Origin: Acidobacteriota bacterium
Lineage (GTDB): Bacteria > Acidobacteriota > Aminicenantia > Aminicenantales > Saccharicenantaceae
Direction of reading: 5' to 3'
DNA: 64,000 nucleotides
Assembly (NCBI GenBank): GCA_029569255.1
Contig: JAKQUO010000061.1
Coordinates: 62,001-126,000, forward strand
Shown here one piece after another: positions 26,366-35,424 of this stretch. The notes beneath the pieces were generated by a model. The model saw nothing but the letters and a program-made list of their open reading frames with translations. It had not been told where the DNA came from and did no database searches. A program made the position numbers and the translations under genes. Positions within the stretch are counted from its first letter, which is position 1, and each line of letters starts with the position of its first letter.

Positions 26366-29076
26366 ATGGGAAGGTCGTCATGACGCCCAGGTCCGTCCGC
26401 CCGGCCGCCGCCGGCGCCGCCATCCTGATCCTCCTCGCCGCCTCCGGGTCGGGCCGGGCCCCCGCCCCGTCCCAGGACAAGGAGACCGTCGGGGCCAAGC
26501 CGAGAGGCCGCACCGTCACCCCGGTCAACCAGGTCGTCACCCCGGCCGGCCTCCACCTCGCCTTGCCCGGGATGCGGCCCCAGGCCCTGGCCCTCTCGCC
26601 CGACGGGAAGCTCCTGGCCGTCGCCGGCAAGACCCACGCGCTCCTCGTCGTCGACCCCGCGACCGCCCGGATCCTCCAGCGGGTCGTCCTGCCGGCCGAG
26701 GCCCAGGAAGAGCGGCGCCCCGAGGTCGTGTCGCCGATGATCCTCGACCCCGACGAGGAAGGCCAGCTGAGCTTCACGGGCCTTGTCTTCGCCCCGAACG
26801 GGCGGCGCGTCTACATGAGCAACGTCGACGGCAGCGTCAAGGTCTTCTCGGTCGACCCGGACGGGACGGTCGAGCCGTCGCATACCATCCCTCTCCCCCC
26901 GGCCGACGCCCCGCGCCGCGCCGAGGAGATCCCGGCCGGGCTGGCCCTCACGGAGGACGGCGGACGCCTCTACGTCTGCGGCAACCTCTCCAACACCCTG
27001 CGCGAGATCGACGCGGCGACCGGTCGGGCCCTGCGGGCCTTCGACGTCGGCGTCGCCCCCTTCGACGTCGTCCTCGCCGGCGGCAAGGCCTACGTCAGCA
27101 ACTGGGGCGGCCGCCGGCCCAAGCCCGGCGACCTCGCCGGGCCGGCCGGGCGGGGAACGGAGGTCCGGGTCGATCCGGCGCGCTTCGTCGCCGGCGAAGG
27201 CTCGGTGAGCGTCGTCGACCTGGCCGCGGGGGCCGTCAAGGCCGAGGTCCCCGTCCAGCTCCACTCGTCGGCCCTGGCCCTCTCCCCCGACAAGCGCTAC
27301 GTCGTCTGCGCCAACGCCGCCTCGGACAACCTCAGCGTCATCTCCACCGCGACGGACGCCGTCGTCGAGACGATCTGGGTCAAGGCCAGCCCGGCCGACC
27401 TCTTCGGCGCCTCGCCCAACGCCCTGGCCTTCGCCCCGGACGGCAAGACCCTCTACGCCGCCAACGGCACCCAGAACGCCGTGGCCGCGATCGGCTTCTC
27501 CCCGGCGAAGAGGAAGTCCCGGCTGAAGGGCCTCATCCCCGTCGGCTGGTTCCCGGGGGCGCTGGCCTTCGACGCCCGGCGGAAGGCCCTCTGCGTCGCC
27601 AACATCAAGGGCCACGCCGTCGAGACCACGACCTACGAGCGGACCGGCGCCCCGGGCTTCAACACCCGCCAGCACGCGGGTTCGCTGACCATCGTCGCGG
27701 CCCCGCGGCGGAAGGAGCTCGGGGAGATGACCGACGCCGTCTACGCCAACTACCGCCGCGAGAGGATCGCCCGGGCCCTGCTCGAACCGCGCCCGGACCG
27801 GCCGCCGCGGCCCGTCCCCGAGCGGATCGGCGAGCCGAGCCTGCTCAAGCACGTCGTCTACGTCATCAAGGAGAACCGGACCTACGACCAGGTCCTCGGC
27901 GACGTCGGGGAAGGCAACGGCGACCCGGCCCTTTGCATCTTCGGCGAGAAGGTCACGCCCAACCAGCACAAGCTCGTCCGCGAGTTCGTCCTGCTCGACA
28001 ACACCTACTGCAGCGGCATCCTCAGCGCCGACGGCCATCAGTGGTCGACCTCGGCCTTCGGCACCGACTACCTCGAGCGCTCTTTCGCCGGCTGGCCCCG
28101 CAGCTACCCCGACGGCATGGGCCCGGACGAGGTCGACGCCCTGGCCTACGCGCCGACCGGCTTCCTCTGGGACAACGCCATCGAGCACGGCGTCTCGCTC
28201 TGGAACTTCGGCGAGTTCACCATGCCGGCGTGCGGCTGGGCGGACCCGAAGCGCGAGGGCGCGCCGAACTGGACGGACTACTACGACGAGTACCTCCACG
28301 GCCGGGGCCTGGTCCGGATCGGGAGCGTCCCGGCCATCCCCAGCCTCGAGCCGTTCTCGCCGAAGGACACCGTCGGCTGGAACATGGCCGTCCCCGACGT
28401 CTGGCGGGCCCGATACATCGCCGGCCAGGTCGCGAAGTGGGAGGCGGAGGGGCGGATGCCCCGGCTCATCATCGTCTGCCTGCCCGACGACCACACCAGC
28501 GGCGCGTCGGAGGGCTCGCCGACGCCGGAGGCCTGCGCCGCCGACAACGACCTGGCCTTCGGCCGCATCGTCGAGGCCTTCAGCCGCAGCTCGTTCTGGA
28601 AGGAGACCGTCATCTTCGGCGTCGAGGACGACCCCCAGAACGGCTGGGACCACGTCAGCGGCTACCGGACCACGGCCTACATCGCCAGCCCCTACGCCAA
28701 GCGCGGCGCCGTCGTCTCGACCCAGTACAACACGACGAGCCTCCTGCGGACGATCGAGCAGATCCTCGGCCTGCCGCCCATGAACCAGTTCGACGCCACG
28801 GCGACGCCGATGTTCGACTGCTTCACGACGACGCCGGACTTCCGGCCCTTCGAGGCCGTGCCCAGCATCGTCCCGCTCGACACGATGAACCCGCCGAAGG
28901 ACAAGATCGCCGACCCGCTGCTGCGGAAGCACGCCATCCAGTCCGGCAAGCTCGACTTCCGGCGGGTCGACGCCTGTCCCGAGGACACGCTCAACCGCAT
29001 CCTCTGGCACGCCGTCAAGGGGTCCGCGGCGCCGTACCCGGCCTGGGCCGTGACGCTCGTCGACGACGATGACTAG
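26362..29076 (+). CDS. Beta-propeller (YncE-like) plus phosphoesterase-family protein, secreted
   Basis: LALSPDGKLLAVAGKTHALLVVDP repeats; C-terminal VVYVIKENRTYDQVLGDVGEGNGDP and FGVEDDPQNGWDHVSGYRTTAYIASPYAKRG; ATGA overlap with permease. Confidence 0.88.
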   Translation: MNGKVVMTPRSVRPAAAGAAILILLAASGSGRAPAPSQDKETVGAKPRGRTVTPVNQVVTPAGLHLALPGMRPQALALSPDGKLLAVAGKTHALLVVDPATARILQRVVLPAEAQEERRPEVVSPMILDPDEEGQLSFTGLVFAPNGRRVYMSNVDGSVKVFSVDPDGTVEPSHTIPLPPADAPRRAEEIPAGLALTEDGGRLYVCGNLSNTLREIDAATGRALRAFDVGVAPFDVVLAGGKAYVSNWGGRRPKPGDLAGPAGRGTEVRVDPARFVAGEGSVSVVDLAAGAVKAEVPVQLHSSALALSPDKRYVVCANAASDNLSVISTATDAVVETIWVKASPADLFGASPNALAFAPDGKTLYAANGTQNAVAAIGFSPAKRKSRLKGLIPVGWFPGALAFDARRKALCVANIKGHAVETTTYERTGAPGFNTRQHAGSLTIVAAPRRKELGEMTDAVYANYRRERIARALLEPRPDRPPRPVPERIGEPSLLKHVVYVIKENRTYDQVLGDVGEGNGDPALCIFGEKVTPNQHKLVREFVLLDNTYCSGILSADGHQWSTSAFGTDYLERSFAGWPRSYPDGMGPDEVDALAYAPTGFLWDNAIEHGVSLWNFGEFTMPACGWADPKREGAPNWTDYYDEYLHGRGLVRIGSVPAIPSLEPFSPKDTVGWNMAVPDVWRARYIAGQVAKWEAEGRMPRLIIVCLPDDHTSGASEGSPTPEACAADNDLAFGRIVEAFSRSSFWKETVIFGVEDDPQNGWDHVSGYRTTAYIASPYAKRGAVVSTQYNTTSLLRTIEQILGLPPMNQFDATATPMFDCFTTTPDFRPFEAVPSIVPLDTMNPPKDKIADPLLRKHAIQSGKLDFRRVDACPEDTLNRILWHAVKGSAAPYPAWAVTLVDDDD

Positions 29077-29077
29077 G

Positions 29078-29100
29078 GGGAACCCGTCTCGGCGGTTCCC
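29078..29100 (+). terminator. Hairpin downstream of the phosphoesterase gene, possible terminator without U-tract
   Basis: GGGAACC ... GGTTCCC 7-bp perfect stem immediately after stop. Confidence 0.4.
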
Positions 29101-29209
29101 AGGGGGTCCGGGGAGCGAGAGGCGAGCCCTCCAACAAAGCCGTTTATGGCCGGAACGGAACTGAGGTAAAATCGGCCCCGGCCGCGAATCCCGCGGGCAA
29201 GGAGCCGAC

Positions 29210-30964
29210 ATGGGTGTCCTCGAGCCGGTCGACTGGATCATCGTCCTCGGCTATTTCGCCATCGTCCTCGGCATCGCCTGGAAGGTCATGCGCGAGAAGC
29301 AGCGGACCTCGACCGACTACTTCCTGGCCGGCCGCCACCTCGGCTGGCTCATCATCGGGGCCTCCATCTTCGCCTCGAACATCGGGGCCGAGCACCTGGT
29401 CGGCCTGGCCGGGACCGGCGCGACCGACGGTGTCGCCATGGCCCACTACGAGCTCCACGCCTGGTGCCTGCTCGTCCTGGCCTGGGTCTTCGTGCCGTTC
29501 TACATGCGCTCCAGGGTCTTCACCATGCCCGAGTTCCTGGAGCGGCGCTTCTCGCCCGCGGCCCGGACGGCCCTGTCGCTCATCTCGCTCGTCGCCTACG
29601 TCCTGACCAAGCTCGCCGTCGGCATCTTCGCCGGCGGCGTCGTCTTCAGCGTCCTGCTGCCGGAGCTCAACTGGCTCGGCCTGGACAGCTTCTGGATCGG
29701 CTCCATCCTGGTCATCCTCATCACCGGCCTCTACACGGTCCTCGGCGGGCTCAAGGCCGTCGCCTACACCGAGGCCATCCAGACCTTCGTCTTCATCATC
29801 GGCTCGGCCCTGGTGACCTATTTCGGCCTCAAGGCCCTGGGCGGCTGGGGGCCGCTCCGCGACATCGCCGGCTCGGAGATGTTCAACCTCTGGAAGCCGC
29901 TCGTCCCGGCCGGCGTCCAGGGCACCTGGGCGCCGGTCAAGGAGGCCGGCCGGATGGCCTGGTACTTCAACGACAACTACCCCTGGATCGGCATGCTCTT
30001 CTGCGCGCCGATCGTCGGGCTGTGGTATTGGTGCACCGACCAGTACATCGTCCAGAGGGTCCTCGGCGCGCCCGACGAGCGCGAGGCCCGCCGCGGCTCG
30101 ATCGCCGCCTCCTTCTTCAAGCTCCTGCCCGTCTTCCTCTTCATCATCCCCGGCATGATCGCCTTCGCCCTGGCCAAGAGCGGCCTCAGCCAGCCCCTCC
30201 GCCAGGAGCTCTTCCAAGGCGGGGCCGAGCTCGTCCGGGCCAACGCCCAGAAGGCCTTCCCCATGCTCGTGGCCACGGTCCTCCCCGTGGGGGTCCGCGG
30301 CGTCGTCGTCGCCGGGCTCCTGGCGGCCCTCATGAGCTCGCTCGCGGGCGCCTTCAACGCCGCGGCGACGCTCTTCACCATGGACTTCTACCAGCGCCTG
30401 CGGCCGAAGGTGACCCAGGAACGCCTGGTCTGGATCGGCCGGGTGGCCACGGGCGTCATGGTCCTCATCGGCCTGCTCTGGATCCCGGTCATCCGCGGCG
30501 GCCGGGGGCTCTACGACTACCTCCAGGGCGTCCAGGCCTATCTCGCCCCGCCCATCTTCGTCGTCTTCTTCTTCGGCGTCTTCTGGAAGCGGCTCAACGC
30601 CAAGGGCTGCCTGGCCGCGCTCGGCGCGGGCTTCGGCCTGGGTCTCTTCCGGCTGGCCGTCGACACGCCGGTCAAGCTCGTCCCCGGGTTCGCCTACGCC
30701 CAGGGCTCGTTCCTGTGGGTCGTCAACAACATCTTCTTCCAGTATTTCAGCCTGATCATCTTCCTCGTCAGCGCAGTGGTCATGATCGTCGTCAGCTACC
30801 TGACGGGAGCGCCGTCCTACGGGAGGATCAGCGGCCTGACCTACGGCACGGTCACGGCCGAGCACAGGAAGGAATCGCGGGCCAGCTGGCAGGCCCGGGA
30901 CGTCGTCGCCTCGGCCGTCGTCCTGGCCCTCATCGCGGCCGCCTACATCTACTTCACGGGGTGA
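29210..30964 (+). CDS. Na+/solute symporter (SSS family, SglT-like)
   Basis: DWIIVLGYFAIVLGIAWKVMREKQRTSTDYFLAGRHLGWLIIGASIFASNIGAEHLVGLAG. Confidence 0.92.
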   Translation: MGVLEPVDWIIVLGYFAIVLGIAWKVMREKQRTSTDYFLAGRHLGWLIIGASIFASNIGAEHLVGLAGTGATDGVAMAHYELHAWCLLVLAWVFVPFYMRSRVFTMPEFLERRFSPAARTALSLISLVAYVLTKLAVGIFAGGVVFSVLLPELNWLGLDSFWIGSILVILITGLYTVLGGLKAVAYTEAIQTFVFIIGSALVTYFGLKALGGWGPLRDIAGSEMFNLWKPLVPAGVQGTWAPVKEAGRMAWYFNDNYPWIGMLFCAPIVGLWYWCTDQYIVQRVLGAPDEREARRGSIAASFFKLLPVFLFIIPGMIAFALAKSGLSQPLRQELFQGGAELVRANAQKAFPMLVATVLPVGVRGVVVAGLLAALMSSLAGAFNAAATLFTMDFYQRLRPKVTQERLVWIGRVATGVMVLIGLLWIPVIRGGRGLYDYLQGVQAYLAPPIFVVFFFGVFWKRLNAKGCLAALGAGFGLGLFRLAVDTPVKLVPGFAYAQGSFLWVVNNIFFQYFSLIIFLVSAVVMIVVSYLTGAPSYGRISGLTYGTVTAEHRKESRASWQARDVVASAVVLALIAAAYIYFTG

Positions 30965-30977
30965 GGACGATCGCGCA

Positions 30978-31006
30978 TTGACGGCCGGGACCGGCGTTGG
31001 TATATT
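30978..31006 (+). promoter_or_regulatory. Promoter of S9 peptidase gene
   Basis: TTGACG, 17 bp, TATATT. Confidence 0.5.
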
Positions 31007-31088
31007 CCGGACTCATGCCCATCTCCCCGAAGCATGACCTCGAGGACCGTTCCCCGCGGGGACGGCCCACCCCATCCGAGGAGGCCCC

Positions 31089-34013
31089 ATGAACAGGAAC
31101 GCCCGGAACCCGATCGCCCGGATCGCCGTCCTCGCCGCCCTCGTCCTGCCGCTCGCCTTCGCGGCCGGGACGTCCGCGGCGTCGAAGAAGCCGCTCACGT
31201 ACGACGTCTACGACGGCTGGCGCGCCATCCAGGGAACGCAGCTCTCGCGGGACGGCCAGTGGCTCGTCTACGCCCTCGCGCCCCAGGACGGCGACGGCGA
31301 GCTCGTCGCCTTGAACCTGACGACGGGCAAGGAATGCCGGGCCGCCCGCGGCCGCGGGGCCGTCCTCACGGTCGACGGCAAGTTCGTCGTCTTCACGGTC
31401 GCCCCGGTCAAGGCCGAGGCGGACAAGGCCAAGAAGGACAAGAAGAAGCCCGAGGAGCAGCCCAAGAGCGCCTTGGGCATCATGGACCTGGCCACGGGTC
31501 AAGTGACCACGGTCGAGCGGGTCAAGAGCTTCAAGGTCCCGGAGGATTCCGGCGCCTTCGTCGCCTACCTCCTCGAGCCGCCGCTGAAAAAGCCGGACGA
31601 GAAGAAGGACGAGGCGAAGAAGGAAGAGGCCAAGAAAGAGCCGGAGGCGAAGCCCGAGGGGAAGCCCGAGGCCAAGCCGGAAGAGAAGAAGGCCGAAGAG
31701 CCCAAGAAGGACGAGAAGAAGAAGGAACCGGGCAACGACCTCGTCGTCCGCGAGCTCGCCACGGGCAAGGAGACGAGAATCGCCGAGGTCGTCGAGTACG
31801 CCTGGAACAAACCCGGCACATGGCTCGCCTACGGCGTCTCATCCAAGACCCCCGAGAATGACGGCGCCTTCGCATGGGAATCGGCCTCGGGCAAGACCGC
31901 CGCCCTGCTCAAGGGCCTCGGCAACTACAAGAACCTGACCTTCGACGAGAAGGGCGGCCAGCTCGCCTTCACCAGCGACCGCGACGACTACAAGGCCGAC
32001 AAATCGGCCTCGAAGCTCTACCACTGGGCGGCCTCCTCGCCGGCGGCCGTCGAGCTCGTCCCGGCCCTGGCCAAAGGATTCCCCGCCGGCATGGCCGTCA
32101 GCGAGAACGGCCGTCTCCAGTTCTCCAAGGACGGCGGCCGGCTCTTTTTCGGCATCGCCGCGGCCCCCCAGCCCGAGCCCAAGGACGCGCCCGAGCCGGT
32201 CAAGGTCGATATCTGGAACTGGAAGGACCCCTATCTCCAGCCGATGCAGAAGGTCCAGGCCGAAGAGGACAGGAAGAAGACCCTGATGTGCGTCATGCAC
32301 TTCCTGCCCAAGGAGAAGAAGTTCGTCCAGCTGGCCACGGCCGACGTCCCCGACATCGCGCTCGCGGAGGACGCCAAGACCGCCCTGGGCTCGTCGAACC
32401 TCCCTTATCGCCAGCTGGAGTCCTGGGACCAGGGCTACCAGGACGTCTACGTCGTCGATGTCGGCACAGGGGCCAAGAAGAGGATCCTCGAGAAGACCTC
32501 GGCCGGGGCCCGCCTCTCCCCCGGCGGAGCCTGGGCCTACTATTTCAGCCGGGCCGACAACGCCTATTTCACCTATCGCCTCGCGGACGGCAAGACTTTC
32601 AACTTGACCGGGAAGCTCGGCGTCAGCTTCACCGACGAGGAGGACGACATGCCGGCCGAGGACCGTCCTTACGGCACGGCCGGCTGGACCGACGGCGACA
32701 GGGCGGTCCTCGTCTACGACCGCTACGACATCTGGGAGATCTCGCCCGACGGGGCCAAGAGCCGGATGGTGACGAACGGGATGGGCCGCCGCGACAAGCT
32801 CGTCTTCCGCCACATCCGTCTCGACCCCGACAAGCCGGCCATCCCGGCGAGCGGCCCGATCGTCCTGCAGGCCACGAACGACAAGACCCTGGCCACGGGC
32901 GCCTACCGCGTCGATCTCGCCGCGCCGACGGCCGACCCGGCCAAGGTCGTCATGCTGGACAAGCAGTTCGGGGGCCTGCAGAAGGCCAAGAACGCCGACG
33001 TCTACGCCTTCACCTGGCAGCGCTTCGACGAGTTCCCCGACCTCTGGGCGAGCGGCCCGGACTTCGCCTCCGCCCGCAAGGTCAGCGACGCCAACCCCCG
33101 GCAGGCCGAGTACAACTGGGGCCGGGCCGAGCTCATCGAGTACGCGAACGCCGACGGCAAGGTCCTGCAGGCCGTCCTGATCAAGCCCGAGGACTTCGAC
33201 CCGTCCAGAAAATACCCGCTCATGGTCTACATCTACGAGACCCGGGCCGTGGGCCTGCACCGCTACTACCCGCCTTCGCCGGGGACCAGCATCAATTTCA
33301 CCCGCTACGCCAGCAACGGCTACGTCGTCCTCAGCCCGGACATCGTCTACGAGGAGGGCTACCCCGGCCCGAGCGCCCTCAAGTGCGTCCTCCCGGCCGT
33401 CCAGAAAGTCGTCGACATGGGCTTCATCGACCCCAAGCGGATCGGCATCCAGGGCCACAGCTGGGGCGGCTACCAGATCACCTACCTCGTCACCCAGACC
33501 GACATGTTCGCCGCGGTCCAGGCCGGGGCCTCGGTCTCCAACATGACCAGCGCCTACGGCGGCATCCGCTGGGGCTCGGGCATGGTCCGCGAGTTCCAGT
33601 ACGAGAAGACCCAGAGCCGGATCGGCGCGCCGCTGTTCGCCCGGGTCCTGCAGTACCTGGAGAACTCGCCGGTCTTCTGGGCCGAGCGGGTCCGAACGCC
33701 CTACCTCTCGATCCACAACGACGAGGACGACGCCGTGCCGTGGTACCAGGGCATCGAGTTCTTCACCGCCCTGCGCCGCCTGGGCAAGGAAGCCTACATG
33801 TTCAACTACAACGGCGAGAAGCACGGCCTGCGCGAGCGGGAGAACCAGAAGCACTGGACCGTCCACCAGGACGAGTTCTTCGACCACTTCCTGCTCGGGA
33901 AACCGAGGCCGGAGTGGATGGAGAAGGGCGTCCCCTACCTCGAGCGCGGGAAGCGGGACGTCACGCCGCTCTACAAGAAGGCCGAGGAGAAGGCGCCCGA
34001 AGAGAAGAGGTAG
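31089..34013 (+). CDS. S9 family prolyl oligopeptidase-like peptidase with K/E/P-rich insertion
   Basis: GIQGHSWGGYQITYLVTQTDMFAAVQAG (GxSxG), NDEDDAVPWYQGIEFF, EKHGLRERENQ (catalytic D/H); signal peptide. Confidence 0.92.
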   Translation: MNRNARNPIARIAVLAALVLPLAFAAGTSAASKKPLTYDVYDGWRAIQGTQLSRDGQWLVYALAPQDGDGELVALNLTTGKECRAARGRGAVLTVDGKFVVFTVAPVKAEADKAKKDKKKPEEQPKSALGIMDLATGQVTTVERVKSFKVPEDSGAFVAYLLEPPLKKPDEKKDEAKKEEAKKEPEAKPEGKPEAKPEEKKAEEPKKDEKKKEPGNDLVVRELATGKETRIAEVVEYAWNKPGTWLAYGVSSKTPENDGAFAWESASGKTAALLKGLGNYKNLTFDEKGGQLAFTSDRDDYKADKSASKLYHWAASSPAAVELVPALAKGFPAGMAVSENGRLQFSKDGGRLFFGIAAAPQPEPKDAPEPVKVDIWNWKDPYLQPMQKVQAEEDRKKTLMCVMHFLPKEKKFVQLATADVPDIALAEDAKTALGSSNLPYRQLESWDQGYQDVYVVDVGTGAKKRILEKTSAGARLSPGGAWAYYFSRADNAYFTYRLADGKTFNLTGKLGVSFTDEEDDMPAEDRPYGTAGWTDGDRAVLVYDRYDIWEISPDGAKSRMVTNGMGRRDKLVFRHIRLDPDKPAIPASGPIVLQATNDKTLATGAYRVDLAAPTADPAKVVMLDKQFGGLQKAKNADVYAFTWQRFDEFPDLWASGPDFASARKVSDANPRQAEYNWGRAELIEYANADGKVLQAVLIKPEDFDPSRKYPLMVYIYETRAVGLHRYYPPSPGTSINFTRYASNGYVVLSPDIVYEEGYPGPSALKCVLPAVQKVVDMGFIDPKRIGIQGHSWGGYQITYLVTQTDMFAAVQAGASVSNMTSAYGGIRWGSGMVREFQYEKTQSRIGAPLFARVLQYLENSPVFWAERVRTPYLSIHNDEDDAVPWYQGIEFFTALRRLGKEAYMFNYNGEKHGLRERENQKHWTVHQDEFFDHFLLGKPRPEWMEKGVPYLERGKRDVTPLYKKAEEKAPEEKR

Positions 34014-34144
34014 CGGTCAGCGGACCTCGAGCCCGACGATCGAGGCCGCCGGCGCGGCCGCCGGATACCGTCGCAAGGAGAAGGCTTCGGGGCAAAGCCA
34101 TTTGTGATATCCTGGGTGCCCATCACGTCCGCGAGGAGGCGATC

Positions 34145-34942
34145 ATGGCCACCGCCGTCTTTCAGGTCGACGCTTTCGCCGAGCGCCCTTTCGAGGGCAA
34201 TCCGGCCGGGGTCTGCCTGCTCGAGGGGCCGGCCGAGGCGGCCTGGATGCAGAAGGTCGCCGCCGAGATGAACCTGGCCGAGACGGCCTTCCCGCTGGCC
34301 GAGGGGGACGGCTTCCGCCTGCGCTGGTTCACGCCCACGGTCGAGGTCAACCTCTGCGGCCACGCGACGCTGGCCGCGGCCCACATCCTGTGGGAACAGG
34401 GGGTCCTCGCCCCCGACCGCGAGGCCCGCTTCGAGACCCTGAGCGGCCGGCTCACGGCCCGCCGCGACGGCGACCTCGTCGAGCTCGACTTCCCGGCCCG
34501 GCCGCCGCTCGCCGAGCCGCCGGCCTGGGCCGAGGCCGTGGTCGGGGCGCTGGGCGTCAAACCCGTCCATGTCGGCCTGAGCGCGGAGGACGTCATCTTC
34601 GAAGCCGCCGATGAAGCCGCCGTCCGCTCGGTCGCGCCGGACTTCGCGGCGCTCCGCGCCCTCCCCGCGCGGGGCGTCATCGTGACCGGCCGCTCGGCCG
34701 ACAAGCGCTTCGACTTCGTGTCCCGCTTCTTCGCCCCGTCGGTCGGCGTCGATGAGGACCCGGTGACGGGCTCGTCGCACACCGTGCTCGTCCCCTACTG
34801 GGCCAAGAAGCTGGGGAAGACGGCCTTCACCGCCCGCCAGGTCTCGGCCCGCGGCGGCGTCCTGCGCCTGCGGCTGGCCGGGGACCGGGTCAAGATCGCC
34901 GGCCGGGCCGTCACGGTCATCCGCGGCGAGCTCCTGGCCTAA
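34145..34942 (+). CDS. PhzF family isomerase/epimerase
   Basis: FQVDAFAERPFEGNPAGVCLL; VEVNLCGHATLAAAHIL; VDEDPVTGSSHTVLVPYWA. Confidence 0.93.
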   Translation: MATAVFQVDAFAERPFEGNPAGVCLLEGPAEAAWMQKVAAEMNLAETAFPLAEGDGFRLRWFTPTVEVNLCGHATLAAAHILWEQGVLAPDREARFETLSGRLTARRDGDLVELDFPARPPLAEPPAWAEAVVGALGVKPVHVGLSAEDVIFEAADEAAVRSVAPDFAALRALPARGVIVTGRSADKRFDFVSRFFAPSVGVDEDPVTGSSHTVLVPYWAKKLGKTAFTARQVSARGGVLRLRLAGDRVKIAGRAVTVIRGELLA

Positions 34943-35424
34943 GCCGCCGCGACCCTGACGGGCGTCGGCCGGAGCACCCGGACGAGGTCCGCGGGGGCGA
35001 GGCCGACGATGAACCCGCGCTTGCCGCCGTTGATGTAAATGACGGGCAGGTCCAAGACGGACTCCTCGATGTAGACCGGCATCGGCTTGCGCAGGCCGAA
35101 GGGCGAGATGCCGCCGACCGCGTAGCCGGAGTGGCGCTCGGCCGTGCCCGGCGCGCACGGGCGGACGGACGCGACGCCGAGGACGCGGGCCAGCTCCTTC
35201 GTCGAGACCTCGCGGTCGCCGTGCATGAGCACGACGAGCGGCTTCTTCGCCTCGTCCTCCAGGACCAGCGTCTTGACCACGGCGTGCCCGTCGACCCCGG
35301 CCTGGGACGCGAAGGCCGCGGCGCCGCCGTGCTCGACATAGGCGTAAGGGTGCTCGCTGAACGGGACCCCGGCCCGGCGAAGGGCCCGCACGGCCGGGGT
35401 CATCGGCGCCTTGTCGCGGGCCAT
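34939..35424 (-). CDS. YbaK/EbsC-type aminoacyl-tRNA deacylase
   Basis: MTPAVRALRRAGVPFSEHPYAYVEHG; VVKTLVLEDEAKKPLVVLMHGDREVSTKELARVLG; VGGISPFGLRKPMPVYIEESVLDLP; real start inside the longer listed ORF. Confidence 0.9.
   Translation of the reverse strand: MARDKAPMTPAVRALRRAGVPFSEHPYAYVEHGGAAAFASQAGVDGHAVVKTLVLEDEAKKPLVVLMHGDREVSTKELARVLGVASVRPCAPGTAERHSGYAVGGISPFGLRKPMPVYIEESVLDLPVIYINGGKRGFIVGLAPADLVRVLRPTPVRVAAA

Noticed and set aside
26116-29241. 1041-aa minus-strand ORF
   Set aside because: Antisense shadow of the propeller-phosphoesterase gene, low-complexity D/G/R/V composition.
31874-34942. 1022-aa plus-strand ORF
   Set aside because: Mostly an alternate frame of the S9 peptidase; only the PhzF portion from 34145 is real.
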